IMG/VR virus record: IMGVR_UViG_3300009181_000055
Span: 1 to 64,000 of that record
Reading direction: 5' to 3' (one strand)
Origin: a virus
DNA length: 64,000 nucleotides
The notes beneath the pieces were generated by a model. It was not told the DNA's origin and ran no database searches. It worked only from the letters and a program-made list of their open reading frames with translations. Positions 16,332-24,775 of this stretch are shown one piece after another. Positions within the stretch are counted from its first letter, which is position 1, and the number at the start of each line of letters is the position of its first letter. Position numbers and translations under genes: made by a program.

Positions 16332-17450
16332 ATGATTTGGTCAATACCAGCATTACAAGACGCAACAATATACGAAAAAGATCCGTACAGAAATTCAGGA
16401 TTAGATGAGATATTAGAACTCCGTAAACAAGGAGACGTGACAACTGCAGATTTAACAGAATCTAGAATTTTAATTAAGTTTGATTTAACAGCCCTATCAT
16501 CAATATTATCTGAAAATAGTATACCAATTACTAGCGTATCAGCTAGCTTAAAATTATATACGGTTCAAGAATCACAGCTACCTAAATCATATACTGTCGA
16601 AGCTAAACCTGTGTCAGTTAACTGGGAAAACGGTTCAGGATATGCAGCATCGCCTGTGGGTTTAATTGCTAGCACAGCAGTTACCGACGGAGCTACTTGG
16701 ATGTCGACAGCCGGCTACGGAACTACGACATGGTCTGCGTCATTAGCAGCTAATTCTCAAATAGTATTTAATGATAAAACGTATCCAGGTGGCGGAACTT
16801 TTATTACGGGGTCTACAGTAAGTCAGTCATTTGCATATAAAACTACAGACACTGTTGATATCAACATTACTAATATTGTACAAAATTGGTATAATCAAGT
16901 ATACACTAATAATGGAGTTGTATTGACATTTAATAATACAGCTATATCATCTAGTAATTATCCAGAAACGCTAATTCAATTTTACTCTTCAGATACTAAT
17001 ACAGTATTTGAACCTCAATTATATATTAGTTGGACAGGATCTATTACTTACAATACAGGATCAATGTCTTTAATAACTTACGAAGACAGCCCAATACTAT
17101 ATACTAGAGCATTTAAAGGAGAATTGATAAAAGACAAAAAAACTAGAATATTATTAGGGTCTCGACCTAGATATCCTAGACCTTCATTTGCACAAAATTC
17201 TTCATTTGCTACTCAAAAAGCTTTGCCTAGAAATTCATATTATCAAATCAAAGACGCGCATAACGATCAAATAGTTATACCGTATAGTTCATTTACGCAA
17301 GTTAATACTAATGTATCAGGAGCTTATTTTGATTTTTACACGACAATGTTGTATCCGGAAAGATATTACAAATTTGAAATTAAAGCAGAATTTTCCGACA
17401 TAACTGAATATTTCAATGCATCGGACTTTACATTTAAAATAATTAAATAA
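16332..17450 (+). CDS. virion structural protein, DNRLRE-like beta domain
   Basis: 372 residues. Residues ~1-235 follow the pattern of DNRLRE-type secreted beta domains: ATIYEKDPYRNSG, ILIKFDLTAL, SASLKLYTVQ, VNWENGSGY, DINITNIVQNWYN and NNGVVLTF. A C-terminal beta region follows. It is positioned after gp6 with a 1-nt overlap into the next fibre-like gene, so it is probably a baseplate-attached or tail-fibre network protein. The domain call is by pattern. Confidence 0.6.
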   Translation: MIWSIPALQDATIYEKDPYRNSGLDEILELRKQGDVTTADLTESRILIKFDLTALSSILSENSIPITSVSASLKLYTVQESQLPKSYTVEAKPVSVNWENGSGYAASPVGLIASTAVTDGATWMSTAGYGTTTWSASLAANSQIVFNDKTYPGGGTFITGSTVSQSFAYKTTDTVDINITNIVQNWYNQVYTNNGVVLTFNNTAISSSNYPETLIQFYSSDTNTVFEPQLYISWTGSITYNTGSMSLITYEDSPILYTRAFKGELIKDKKTRILLGSRPRYPRPSFAQNSSFATQKALPRNSYYQIKDAHNDQIVIPYSSFTQVNTNVSGAYFDFYTTMLYPERYYKFEIKAEFSDITEYFNASDFTFKIIK

Positions 17451-18463
17451 TGGGAACGATCTCAAAAACTCCTGAATATCAAATTGTCAATTCTGCGCAG
17501 GTCGTATCAGCACAAGCACCTAAATCTTTAGTAGAGTCTTTTCAATTAATTGAAGTGCCACCTGCACAAGCACCTAAACCTGCACAAGCACCTAAACCTG
17601 CACCGGATAGGATTTATGAATTACATGAATTTGATCCCGATAAAATCGTTACTGGTCAAATAAACCCTGACCAAATAGATCCATTATTATACAAACCGTT
17701 TGATAGAAGTTCTAATGGAACTGTATTAATTGATAAAAATAAAGATTTAACTAATCAAAAAACTTTAATTAGTTTAAATGTTTCAAAAACATCCAATGTC
17801 AAATTTAATCAAGTAATTGATGCTGTGATACAGGAGTTTACGGAAGATTTAGACTCAACTCTAGCATTTTTAGAAAATAAAGTAGCTTCATTAGAATCAG
17901 GTACTCAGCGTAATCGAGCAGATAAAGCAGTTTTAACTACACAGATAGACGAGTTAAATGCACAAATAGCTTCATTAAGAGATCAATTAGCATTAGCAGT
18001 TGACCCGGGCAGAGATAATATCGTTAGTGATACGTTAGTAGCTGGAAGTGAATTATATTCTAACCAAACCGGTGCTAATGGAGATCGTATTAGAAATATA
18101 CTATTATCTAGAAATAGAATGGCAAAAGGTATAATGCAAGGAGATGGTAATTTTATAATACGCACTGGTAATTATGATTATAATGGAAATGCGCTTGGCG
18201 AAGAATCTATAGTTTGGGGCAGAGGCTATGACGGCAAACAAGATGGCCCGGGCCGCTTTATGGGATTAAAAATAACTCCTGGAAGTAATGGATTGTTAGA
18301 AGTAGTTAGAGTTGATTATAATAACGTATCTACACCGTTCAAACGTACTTGGGGAGTGTTTGTTGGAAACATTTCATCAAAAGCAAGAATTCAATTAACA
18401 GACTCAGGTATATTAAATTTATATGATGGGTCAAATGTTGTTTGGTCTAGCTATGGCACTTAA
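17450..18463 (+). CDS. tail-associated protein with C-terminal B-lectin-like domain
   Basis: 337 residues: a Pro/Ala/Gln-rich hinge (about 35-52, APKPAQAPKPAP), a region ~60-130, a coiled coil (about 130-180, ending LNAQIASLRDQLALA), and a C-terminal beta region with MQGDGNFIIRTGNYDYNG and LTDSGILNLYDGSNVVW. The latter match the repeat pattern of bulb-type mannose-binding lectins (QxDxNxVxY variants). This suggests sugar binding at the host surface. The coiled coil implies an oligomeric fibre. Confidence 0.7.
   Translation: MGTISKTPEYQIVNSAQVVSAQAPKSLVESFQLIEVPPAQAPKPAQAPKPAPDRIYELHEFDPDKIVTGQINPDQIDPLLYKPFDRSSNGTVLIDKNKDLTNQKTLISLNVSKTSNVKFNQVIDAVIQEFTEDLDSTLAFLENKVASLESGTQRNRADKAVLTTQIDELNAQIASLRDQLALAVDPGRDNIVSDTLVAGSELYSNQTGANGDRIRNILLSRNRMAKGIMQGDGNFIIRTGNYDYNGNALGEESIVWGRGYDGKQDGPGRFMGLKITPGSNGLLEVVRVDYNNVSTPFKRTWGVFVGNISSKARIQLTDSGILNLYDGSNVVWSSYGT
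17561..17604 (+). repeat. 18-bp tandem repeat in coding hinge
   Basis: CCTGCACAAGCACCTAAA occurs twice in direct succession (17561-17578, 17579-17596), followed by a partial unit, with an isolated GCACAAGCACCTAAA at 17510-17524. It encodes PAQAPK units and can vary in copy number by slippage. Confidence 0.85.
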
Positions 18464-18485
18464 GATACCTAGAATATCTATTTAA

Positions 18486-18495
18486 GATATTTATA
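18486..18495 (+). promoter_or_regulatory. late-motif site GATATTTATA
   Basis: Motif followed by TTAAAGG and then the ATG at 18503, only 7 nt away. This is the shortest motif-to-start distance in the window; if it is a -10 element the transcript would be almost leaderless. Confidence 0.5.
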
Positions 18496-18502
18496 TTAAA
18501 GG

Positions 18503-21500
18503 ATGTTATCAGTATATACTAATCAGCAAGATTTATTAAACTCAACTAATACTATAAAGGTATCTAGATTAGAGTCTGTTGATAAAGAACTTTTAGATAC
18601 TAGAAAGTTTGCTATTAAGTTTAAATCAACCGGTGAGACCAATCTTAATTCAACTGCGGATTTAGAATTACATGTATATACTCCAGACGGTGTTTATTTA
18701 ACAGGTAATCACGATACTCATTATAGCGTTGATTTTAACGGTACTAGTTCATTAACATACCAACATTTATCAGTTGATACTAATACTGAATTAGATGGCT
18801 TAGGAATACATAGAGGTCAATATAAAGTAGTATACAATTTATTTAATAATTTATTAGGCTCTTATAAAGGTCAAAAGCTTTGGATTAAAGAAATTTCTCC
18901 GTCTAGACGAGAATTAAGAATTCAATTATCTGATAATGAAAGCATCACTTTACGTGATCAATTAAATTCTTTTCGTAATCGTTGGAATGATTTACTAACC
19001 AATGACGATGTATTTGATTCATTTTTATTAAACTTTGGTTTTAATGAAACGTATCAAATAATTAATATGCGATTTGATACTTTTGGGCCAACGCCTGAAA
19101 TTATTGTTAGATTGTATGCCCCATTACCAGCTAAGTATGGAGAGAAATCTAGATTATGGGTTTCAGAAGAAATAATTGAATCAGTATTAGATACGGTATC
19201 GATTATACCACAGCATATTCCAGATCCAGTTACAGCATTAGCTGGTCCTAATTTTGAATTAGAAGAATTTGATGGAGGTTCGGTAGCTACTAGCTTTAAA
19301 AATTGGAATAATTTACTTACTGAAAATGTACAAACATCGCAGCAATTAATCGACAATTACTTTTCCGGTTCATTAGCAGGAATAAAATTAAATACCAATC
19401 ATAGAATATTTGATAGTTTTATTCATTATGGCTCTGCCGTTGAACGAGTTAAAAACTTCAAGTATAAATTAGAATTAATTGAATATTATTCAGCTCAAGT
19501 TCAAACTATATCTCAAGTTAATGGAGGAGATATAACTCAAATTAATTTAGCTGATATTTACATTAAACGAAATCGTGTAGTTAGTGGATTTGATGATTTT
19601 GAAAAATATTTATTTTTCGAATCAACGGGAAGTGCTTTATATACACACGTTAATGAAACTACGGGGTCATATACTCCTAGAATAGTTAATCCATGGCCAA
19701 AGACAACTCCGACTGCATTGAAATGGAACGAAGCTTTTACGATGTGGAGTACGGCAGCTACTCAATGGACACTAGGAGCTGCACCTGACCCTTATGGATA
19801 TTTTGCAACTCAAGTTTCTTCAACTTCTAACACCGGGCAGATATATTATAATGATTTATTAGAGATTGCTGAAATTTTTGATTATAATAATATTCATAAA
19901 TTAATAGAAACTGTTCCTTTATATATAAAGGAATCTACAGATAATGAAGAGTATTTGCTCTTTATTAATATGATGGGGCAACATTTTGATATATTATGGA
20001 CATATATTAAAGCACTTACGTCAATACATTCTCGAGAAGAAAATCCAAAAGATGGAATGCCAGATAATTTGCTGTACGATGTTGCTAAATCTTTAGGATT
20101 TGATTTATTAAATGGCAAATCAACTTCTGAGCTTTGGAAATATGCTTTAGCTGTTGATGAAAATGGCGTAGCGTTGGAAAGTGGCGTTAATAATATTACT
20201 ACGATTACTGATGAAAAAAATACTAAAGAAATTTGGAGAAGAATTGTAAACAATCTTCCTTATATATTAAAATCAAAGGGTACTTCTAGATCTATAAAAG
20301 CTTTATTGGCTTGTTATGGAATACCTTCTACCGTATTAACGATTAAAGAATATGGCGGTCCTAGCACATTCACTGATAATAATCATTATCCTGAATATGT
20401 GCATGACAAATACCATTATGCATGGCTTTCTCAAACTGGTAGCTTAAGTTTAACAGCCGGCCAATTCATAAATGGTGCTAAGACTTATGTTTATGCTAAC
20501 ACCTTGGAATTCCGGTTTAAAACGGATAATAACTATATCTATGGTGTAGGAACTCCTTATAACATTTTATCTATTAAAAGTGGATCAATTGACGATGTTT
20601 ATAATTTAATTCTTAACAAAGAAACCAATGATGATAATCAAGGTACTATTACATTATTTAATGGTATAACTGGTCAAGCTATTACAGCATCTAATTTAGA
20701 AATATTTGACAATAGTTGGATTAGCGTCGTTATTAATAATAACAACTTAACTTCTTCATTGAATGTAGTAAAATCTTTATACGGCAATACAATATATAAT
20801 GTATCTGCTAGTGTAATTGGAGCGCCTAATCCATTTAAGCAATCGACTATAACATTTGCGTCAGGATCTAGAGCAATAACTCCAGTATTTGTTAATAGCA
20901 CTACTATATCTTCTCTAGGTAAGTTTCATGGTCACTTTCAAGAAATTCGTTTATGGTCTGGGTCGCTAAATAACGCTACTATTCAAGAGCATGCAGCATC
21001 CCCAAATACATACACTTATAATGTTGATAGAACTTTATTAACAACCGGAGAAGAAGCTGCTAAGCCATTTGATCATTTATTGCAAAGATTTACTTTATCA
21101 GATAAAACAATAAAGAGTGGTTCATTTTATCAATCGTCAACTCACCCTAATCAAACTATTAATACAGGTTCACTTTTCTTCAATGGATTTGGAAGTAGTT
21201 CAGGGTCAATAGTATTTGAAGGATTTGAAGAAACATATTACACACCATCTCCTTCGTTAGGAGCTTCTAGTTTATATTCAAACAAAGTAAGAATTGAATC
21301 TGCTAGTTTAGATGTTAATAAAAGATTAAATACTAAAACAAGAATTGAGAAATCATCATTTGACAGATACTCTTTAGACTCTAATAGAGTAGGAGTTTAT
21401 TTCTCCCCTCAAACTGCAATCAATGAAGACATATTCAATCAATTAGGATATTTTGAAATTGACGATTATATCGGAGACCCAGGAGATATTTTAAATGACA

Positions 21501-22678
21501 ATTATACAAAGCTAAATAACTTTGCAATTAATTACTGGAAGAAGTATGAAAATAGAAATGACTTTGAAGCGTATTTCAGAGCTCTTCAAATTTATGACTT
21601 TACTTTATTTAAGTATATTAAGCAGCTACTTCCTAAAAGAGCAAATGCAATTGTAGGATTAGTTGTAGAGCCAAATGTTTTAGAAAGAAGTAAAGTTAAA
21701 CTTATTAACAACCCTGTAATTGAAAATTTAAAGCACGATGTAACTTTAAATGCAGTTAATGACGTATCAGCTTCTGGAGTATATCAAAACTTAAATGGAT
21801 TAATTACTCAACCAATAACCGTTGCAGACTCTAGTATATTTCCTAATTTAACAGGAGTAATGAGTAGCTCGTTAGCGATGACTTCTGAATATCAATCTTA
21901 TGCCGGTCTTATTGAAAATAATACCACAGACATTGATAAGCTAGGAACTTCATGGGTTCAGCATAGATACATAGATAAATATAAAATAACAGAATCAGGA
22001 TCTTATAAGCCTATTCAAACTACTATATACGATCAAAGACCGTTTGGACAATATTCATTTACTTCTTCATATACAAATGTTAGCAGTAGCGTTGCCTTGG
22101 TACAGCGATTGTATGATGCTACGGTAGCTTATTTAATGCCAGGAGATAAAGTAACTTTTACAATGCCAGCCACGTATACAGGATCACTGTATTGTTATTT
22201 TGAAGTAACTTCATTTGCAGGTAACCCGGTAAGTATAGATGTGATAGATTTTGCTACTACTTCAATAGTAGCAAATATACCTATTAATGGCGTGGGAACA
22301 TATCAAACCACAAACGCGGTTACATTAACCGGACCTAAATTTACACTAAAAAATAAAATTACCTCTATCAAAGACGTAGAAATTGCCGACATTTATATAT
22401 ACGAATCTGTAACTTCATATAGTAGTTCATTAATTCCATATCCGGTAACTGCTAGTTTAGGAAATAAATTTCAAGGAACTGGATATGCAAATGCTAGATT
22501 AAACGGTTCTAAATTGGTAGGATCGGCAGTTAACGCAAATTCAAGACAAACTGTCGACGGAGGACCTGTAGTTAAAGTGACGCAAGTAAATCCAAATCAA
22601 GTAGTGTTTGCAAATAATCAATTAACAACAATAGACAGAGCAACATCAGGTAGATCTACAAACTCCAGGATTGGATAA
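18503..22678 (+). CDS. large baseplate/tail structural protein
   Basis: 1391 residues, the second largest protein here. The N-terminal ~250 residues are mixed (DSFLLNFGFNETYQIINMRF). Residues ~430-630 contain YNNIHKLIETVPLYI and NLPYILKSKGTSRSIKALLACYGIPSTVL, a helical segment seen in large tail proteins of marine T4-like phages. A LamG/concanavalin-like jelly roll is likely at about 660-840 (TLEFRFKTDNNYIYG, NSWISVVINNN). The far C-terminus is beta-rich. Position after gp6 suggests the role of T4 gp7/gp10-type wedge parts or fibre attachment, but homology to either cannot be claimed. Confidence 0.7.
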   Translation: MLSVYTNQQDLLNSTNTIKVSRLESVDKELLDTRKFAIKFKSTGETNLNSTADLELHVYTPDGVYLTGNHDTHYSVDFNGTSSLTYQHLSVDTNTELDGLGIHRGQYKVVYNLFNNLLGSYKGQKLWIKEISPSRRELRIQLSDNESITLRDQLNSFRNRWNDLLTNDDVFDSFLLNFGFNETYQIINMRFDTFGPTPEIIVRLYAPLPAKYGEKSRLWVSEEIIESVLDTVSIIPQHIPDPVTALAGPNFELEEFDGGSVATSFKNWNNLLTENVQTSQQLIDNYFSGSLAGIKLNTNHRIFDSFIHYGSAVERVKNFKYKLELIEYYSAQVQTISQVNGGDITQINLADIYIKRNRVVSGFDDFEKYLFFESTGSALYTHVNETTGSYTPRIVNPWPKTTPTALKWNEAFTMWSTAATQWTLGAAPDPYGYFATQVSSTSNTGQIYYNDLLEIAEIFDYNNIHKLIETVPLYIKESTDNEEYLLFINMMGQHFDILWTYIKALTSIHSREENPKDGMPDNLLYDVAKSLGFDLLNGKSTSELWKYALAVDENGVALESGVNNITTITDEKNTKEIWRRIVNNLPYILKSKGTSRSIKALLACYGIPSTVLTIKEYGGPSTFTDNNHYPEYVHDKYHYAWLSQTGSLSLTAGQFINGAKTYVYANTLEFRFKTDNNYIYGVGTPYNILSIKSGSIDDVYNLILNKETNDDNQGTITLFNGITGQAITASNLEIFDNSWISVVINNNNLTSSLNVVKSLYGNTIYNVSASVIGAPNPFKQSTITFASGSRAITPVFVNSTTISSLGKFHGHFQEIRLWSGSLNNATIQEHAASPNTYTYNVDRTLLTTGEEAAKPFDHLLQRFTLSDKTIKSGSFYQSSTHPNQTINTGSLFFNGFGSSSGSIVFEGFEETYYTPSPSLGASSLYSNKVRIESASLDVNKRLNTKTRIEKSSFDRYSLDSNRVGVYFSPQTAINEDIFNQLGYFEIDDYIGDPGDILNDNYTKLNNFAINYWKKYENRNDFEAYFRALQIYDFTLFKYIKQLLPKRANAIVGLVVEPNVLERSKVKLINNPVIENLKHDVTLNAVNDVSASGVYQNLNGLITQPITVADSSIFPNLTGVMSSSLAMTSEYQSYAGLIENNTTDIDKLGTSWVQHRYIDKYKITESGSYKPIQTTIYDQRPFGQYSFTSSYTNVSSSVALVQRLYDATVAYLMPGDKVTFTMPATYTGSLYCYFEVTSFAGNPVSIDVIDFATTSIVANIPINGVGTYQTTNAVTLTGPKFTLKNKITSIKDVEIADIYIYESVTSYSSSLIPYPVTASLGNKFQGTGYANARLNGSKLVGSAVNANSRQTVDGGPVVKVTQVNPNQVVFANNQLTTIDRATSGRSTNSRIG

Positions 22679-22716
22679 AATGATTCTTAAATATAAATCT
22701 GAATTTTTCAATAGTC

Positions 22717-22726
22717 TATATTTATT
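22717..22726 (+). promoter_or_regulatory. late-motif variant TATATTTATT
   Basis: A variant of the late motif lies in the 65-nt gap before the ATG at 22744 (17 nt spacing), with AAAAAGG following it. Confidence 0.45.
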
Positions 22727-22743
22727 AAAAAGGTATAAACAAG

Positions 22744-23421
22744 ATGGGATACTTAAATAATAGTACAATAACCGTTGACGCAATTCTTACTAAAAAAGGA
22801 AGAGAATTGCTAGCTCGCGGAAAAGATGAATTTAAAATCACTCAATTTGCAGTAGCAGATGATGAGATTGATTATGATTTGTGGAACCCTGCACACCCAT
22901 TAGGGTCTGATTATTATGGCATTATCATTGAGAATATGCCATTAGTAGAAGCTAGTGCAGATGAATCAAATGTAATGCGTTACAAATTAGTAACATTGCC
23001 AAAGAAAACAGCAAGAATACCAGTTATTCAAGTTGGTCAATCTTCAATAACGCTAACATCTCCAGGTCAACAGTCGACTATTAATCCGACAACGACAAAC
23101 TTTACTTCTGGAAATGCTACATTAGGATACACTGCAATTTTATCTAATTCAGACACAGCAACACTTCAAGTAGTGCAACCTGTTAATGCAGGTGTTAGTC
23201 CTACAGTACCAAGATTTATTGGAGATTCTGAATCAGCTCAAACTGTATCAGCAGTTGGATTTAGCTTTAATATCATTGCTAAGCAGCAATTAGTTGCAGA
23301 CTCTGTAGCTACTATCACTATTATAGGAAATGAAACTGGTGGTAGAGTAACTGTTAATTTAACTGTTAAAAAAGTACAATTAGCGACAGCTTCAAATACT
23401 TCAATAACTAACGCACAATAA
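22744..23421 (+). CDS. virion structural protein, 225 residues
   Basis: The N-terminus MGYLNNSTITVDAILTKKGRELLARG and KITQFAVADDEIDYDLWNPAHP is a pattern I recognise from tail-region proteins of marine T4-like phages. The second half is Thr/Ser-rich beta, resembling an Ig-like module. It is part of a group with the two following genes. Exact role unknown. Confidence 0.6.
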   Translation: MGYLNNSTITVDAILTKKGRELLARGKDEFKITQFAVADDEIDYDLWNPAHPLGSDYYGIIIENMPLVEASADESNVMRYKLVTLPKKTARIPVIQVGQSSITLTSPGQQSTINPTTTNFTSGNATLGYTAILSNSDTATLQVVQPVNAGVSPTVPRFIGDSESAQTVSAVGFSFNIIAKQQLVADSVATITIIGNETGGRVTVNLTVKKVQLATASNTSITNAQ

Positions 23422-23434
23422 TTAAAAAAATAAC

Positions 23435-24709
23435 ATGGGAGTAATTAGAACACCATTAGTGGTAAATAATTTAGCGGCAGCACCTAGAGCAGCTGCAGCT
23501 GCAAATATACAAGCAGTTACATTACCAAATTCAAACGCTAATTTAGTGAACGAAATTGAAACTCGAGCTCGTGCTATTGCAGCTGAAATGGTAGCACAAG
23601 TAGCTAGACAATCTCAAGTAGCTTCAAGTGGAAGAGTATTTACTCGCTTTGACGTTGCATCTGATATCATTGAAAATCAAAAAACATTTGTAACGACTGG
23701 TTTATTTACTGGTAATGCAGCTACAATGTCATTAGCTTATTCTAGCTCAGCTCAATCTACAGCATCTAAAACATATTATTATGATATGTTAAATGCCAAT
23801 CCTGCTCTTTCAACTTCAGAAGTTCAATTTGCAGTAGCTCATGGTCATAGATTAGGTTCAGGATCTTCAGCTGCTGGAACATTAAATGATTCTCCGGCAA
23901 GAGCAGTATATTCTCAATATCGTTTGCTATTATTAAATCCAGGAGACACGACATTTACCTTTGGTGGTAGTCAATCTTCAGATTCAATATATGCTTTGAA
24001 TTTCAATCGCGCAAGAATTAAAGATAAATTAGACCCAGGTAACTGGCAATTAACTTTAACTAATTTAAGTGGTTCAGGATTTACTAATAATACTCATACT
24101 GGATCAAATGTAAAACCGTTAAATACCAATTTTATTTCATTAATAGATGATTCAGGTCAAACTCAAGAAACAAATTTATCTACCGGAGGTAGAGTATTTA
24201 ATGTTGTATCTGGATCTATTACCGGAGGAGTTTTTAACTCAACCGATCCTAAATATTATGGATTAGCTTATCCTGATATGGGTATTTTAATTTTAAATGG
24301 ATTAGCGTTAGACACTTCAATGTCATTTAATACAGTAACAGGTTCAAATATAGCTGGAGATAATGCTTGGAAATTATTTACTTCAATTTCAGGAGGATTG
24401 GCTTATGGGGTTGGAAATAGTCTACCAAATTTAGCATTCTCAGCACGTAATGAAGAAACAGTAACTTCGACTCACTTTTTTGTTCGAGTTAAAAATGGTG
24501 AATATAATTTTTCAAATAACCCAACATTTACTACCGGTTCAGTAGGAGAGCTTTTGCAACCAACATTTATCGGAGACCCTAAGACGTATATTACATCAAT
24601 TGGTATGTATAACGATCGTCAAGAATTGTTAGCAGTAGCAAAATTATCTAAACCAATACAAAAATCATTTAGTAACGAAGCTTTAATAAAAGTTAAGTTA
24701 GATTTTTAG
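23435..24709 (+). CDS. virion structural protein with shared C-terminal module
   Basis: 424 residues. The N-terminus is Ala-rich and helical (AAPRAAAAANIQAV), followed by a long beta-rich body. The last ~80 residues (VRVKNGEYNFSNNPTF... YITSIGMYNDRQELLAVAKLSKPI... VKLDF) closely parallel the C-terminus of the next protein, so both probably dock on the same partner. It ends before a perfect terminator hairpin. Confidence 0.6.
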   Translation: MGVIRTPLVVNNLAAAPRAAAAANIQAVTLPNSNANLVNEIETRARAIAAEMVAQVARQSQVASSGRVFTRFDVASDIIENQKTFVTTGLFTGNAATMSLAYSSSAQSTASKTYYYDMLNANPALSTSEVQFAVAHGHRLGSGSSAAGTLNDSPARAVYSQYRLLLLNPGDTTFTFGGSQSSDSIYALNFNRARIKDKLDPGNWQLTLTNLSGSGFTNNTHTGSNVKPLNTNFISLIDDSGQTQETNLSTGGRVFNVVSGSITGGVFNSTDPKYYGLAYPDMGILILNGLALDTSMSFNTVTGSNIAGDNAWKLFTSISGGLAYGVGNSLPNLAFSARNEETVTSTHFFVRVKNGEYNFSNNPTFTTGSVGELLQPTFIGDPKTYITSIGMYNDRQELLAVAKLSKPIQKSFSNEALIKVKLDF

Positions 24710-24735
24710 TAGTACTTAAAATAAACCTATTAAAT

Positions 24736-24770
24736 TGGCTCTTTGATATTTATATTAAAGAGCCATTTTT
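24736..24770 (+). terminator. hairpin terminator with late motif in its loop
   Basis: TGGCTCTTT (24736-24744) pairs perfectly with AAAGAGCCA (24757-24765), followed by TTTTT. The 12-nt loop (24745-24756) is GATATTTATATT, i.e. exactly a late-motif copy. Confidence 0.8.
24745..24754 (+). promoter_or_regulatory. late-motif site GATATTTATA inside terminator loop
   Basis: The motif occupies the loop of the hairpin. The downstream ATG (24776) follows 21 nt after it. A transcript starting just downstream would contain only the 3' arm. Confidence 0.55.
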
Positions 24771-24775
24771 ACATT

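Noticed and set aside
18486-18497. T4-type late promoter TATAAATA on the minus strand (complement of TATTTATA)
   Set aside because: There are no credible minus-strand genes anywhere in the window, and most copies (GATATTTATT) do not contain the T4 octamer on either strand.
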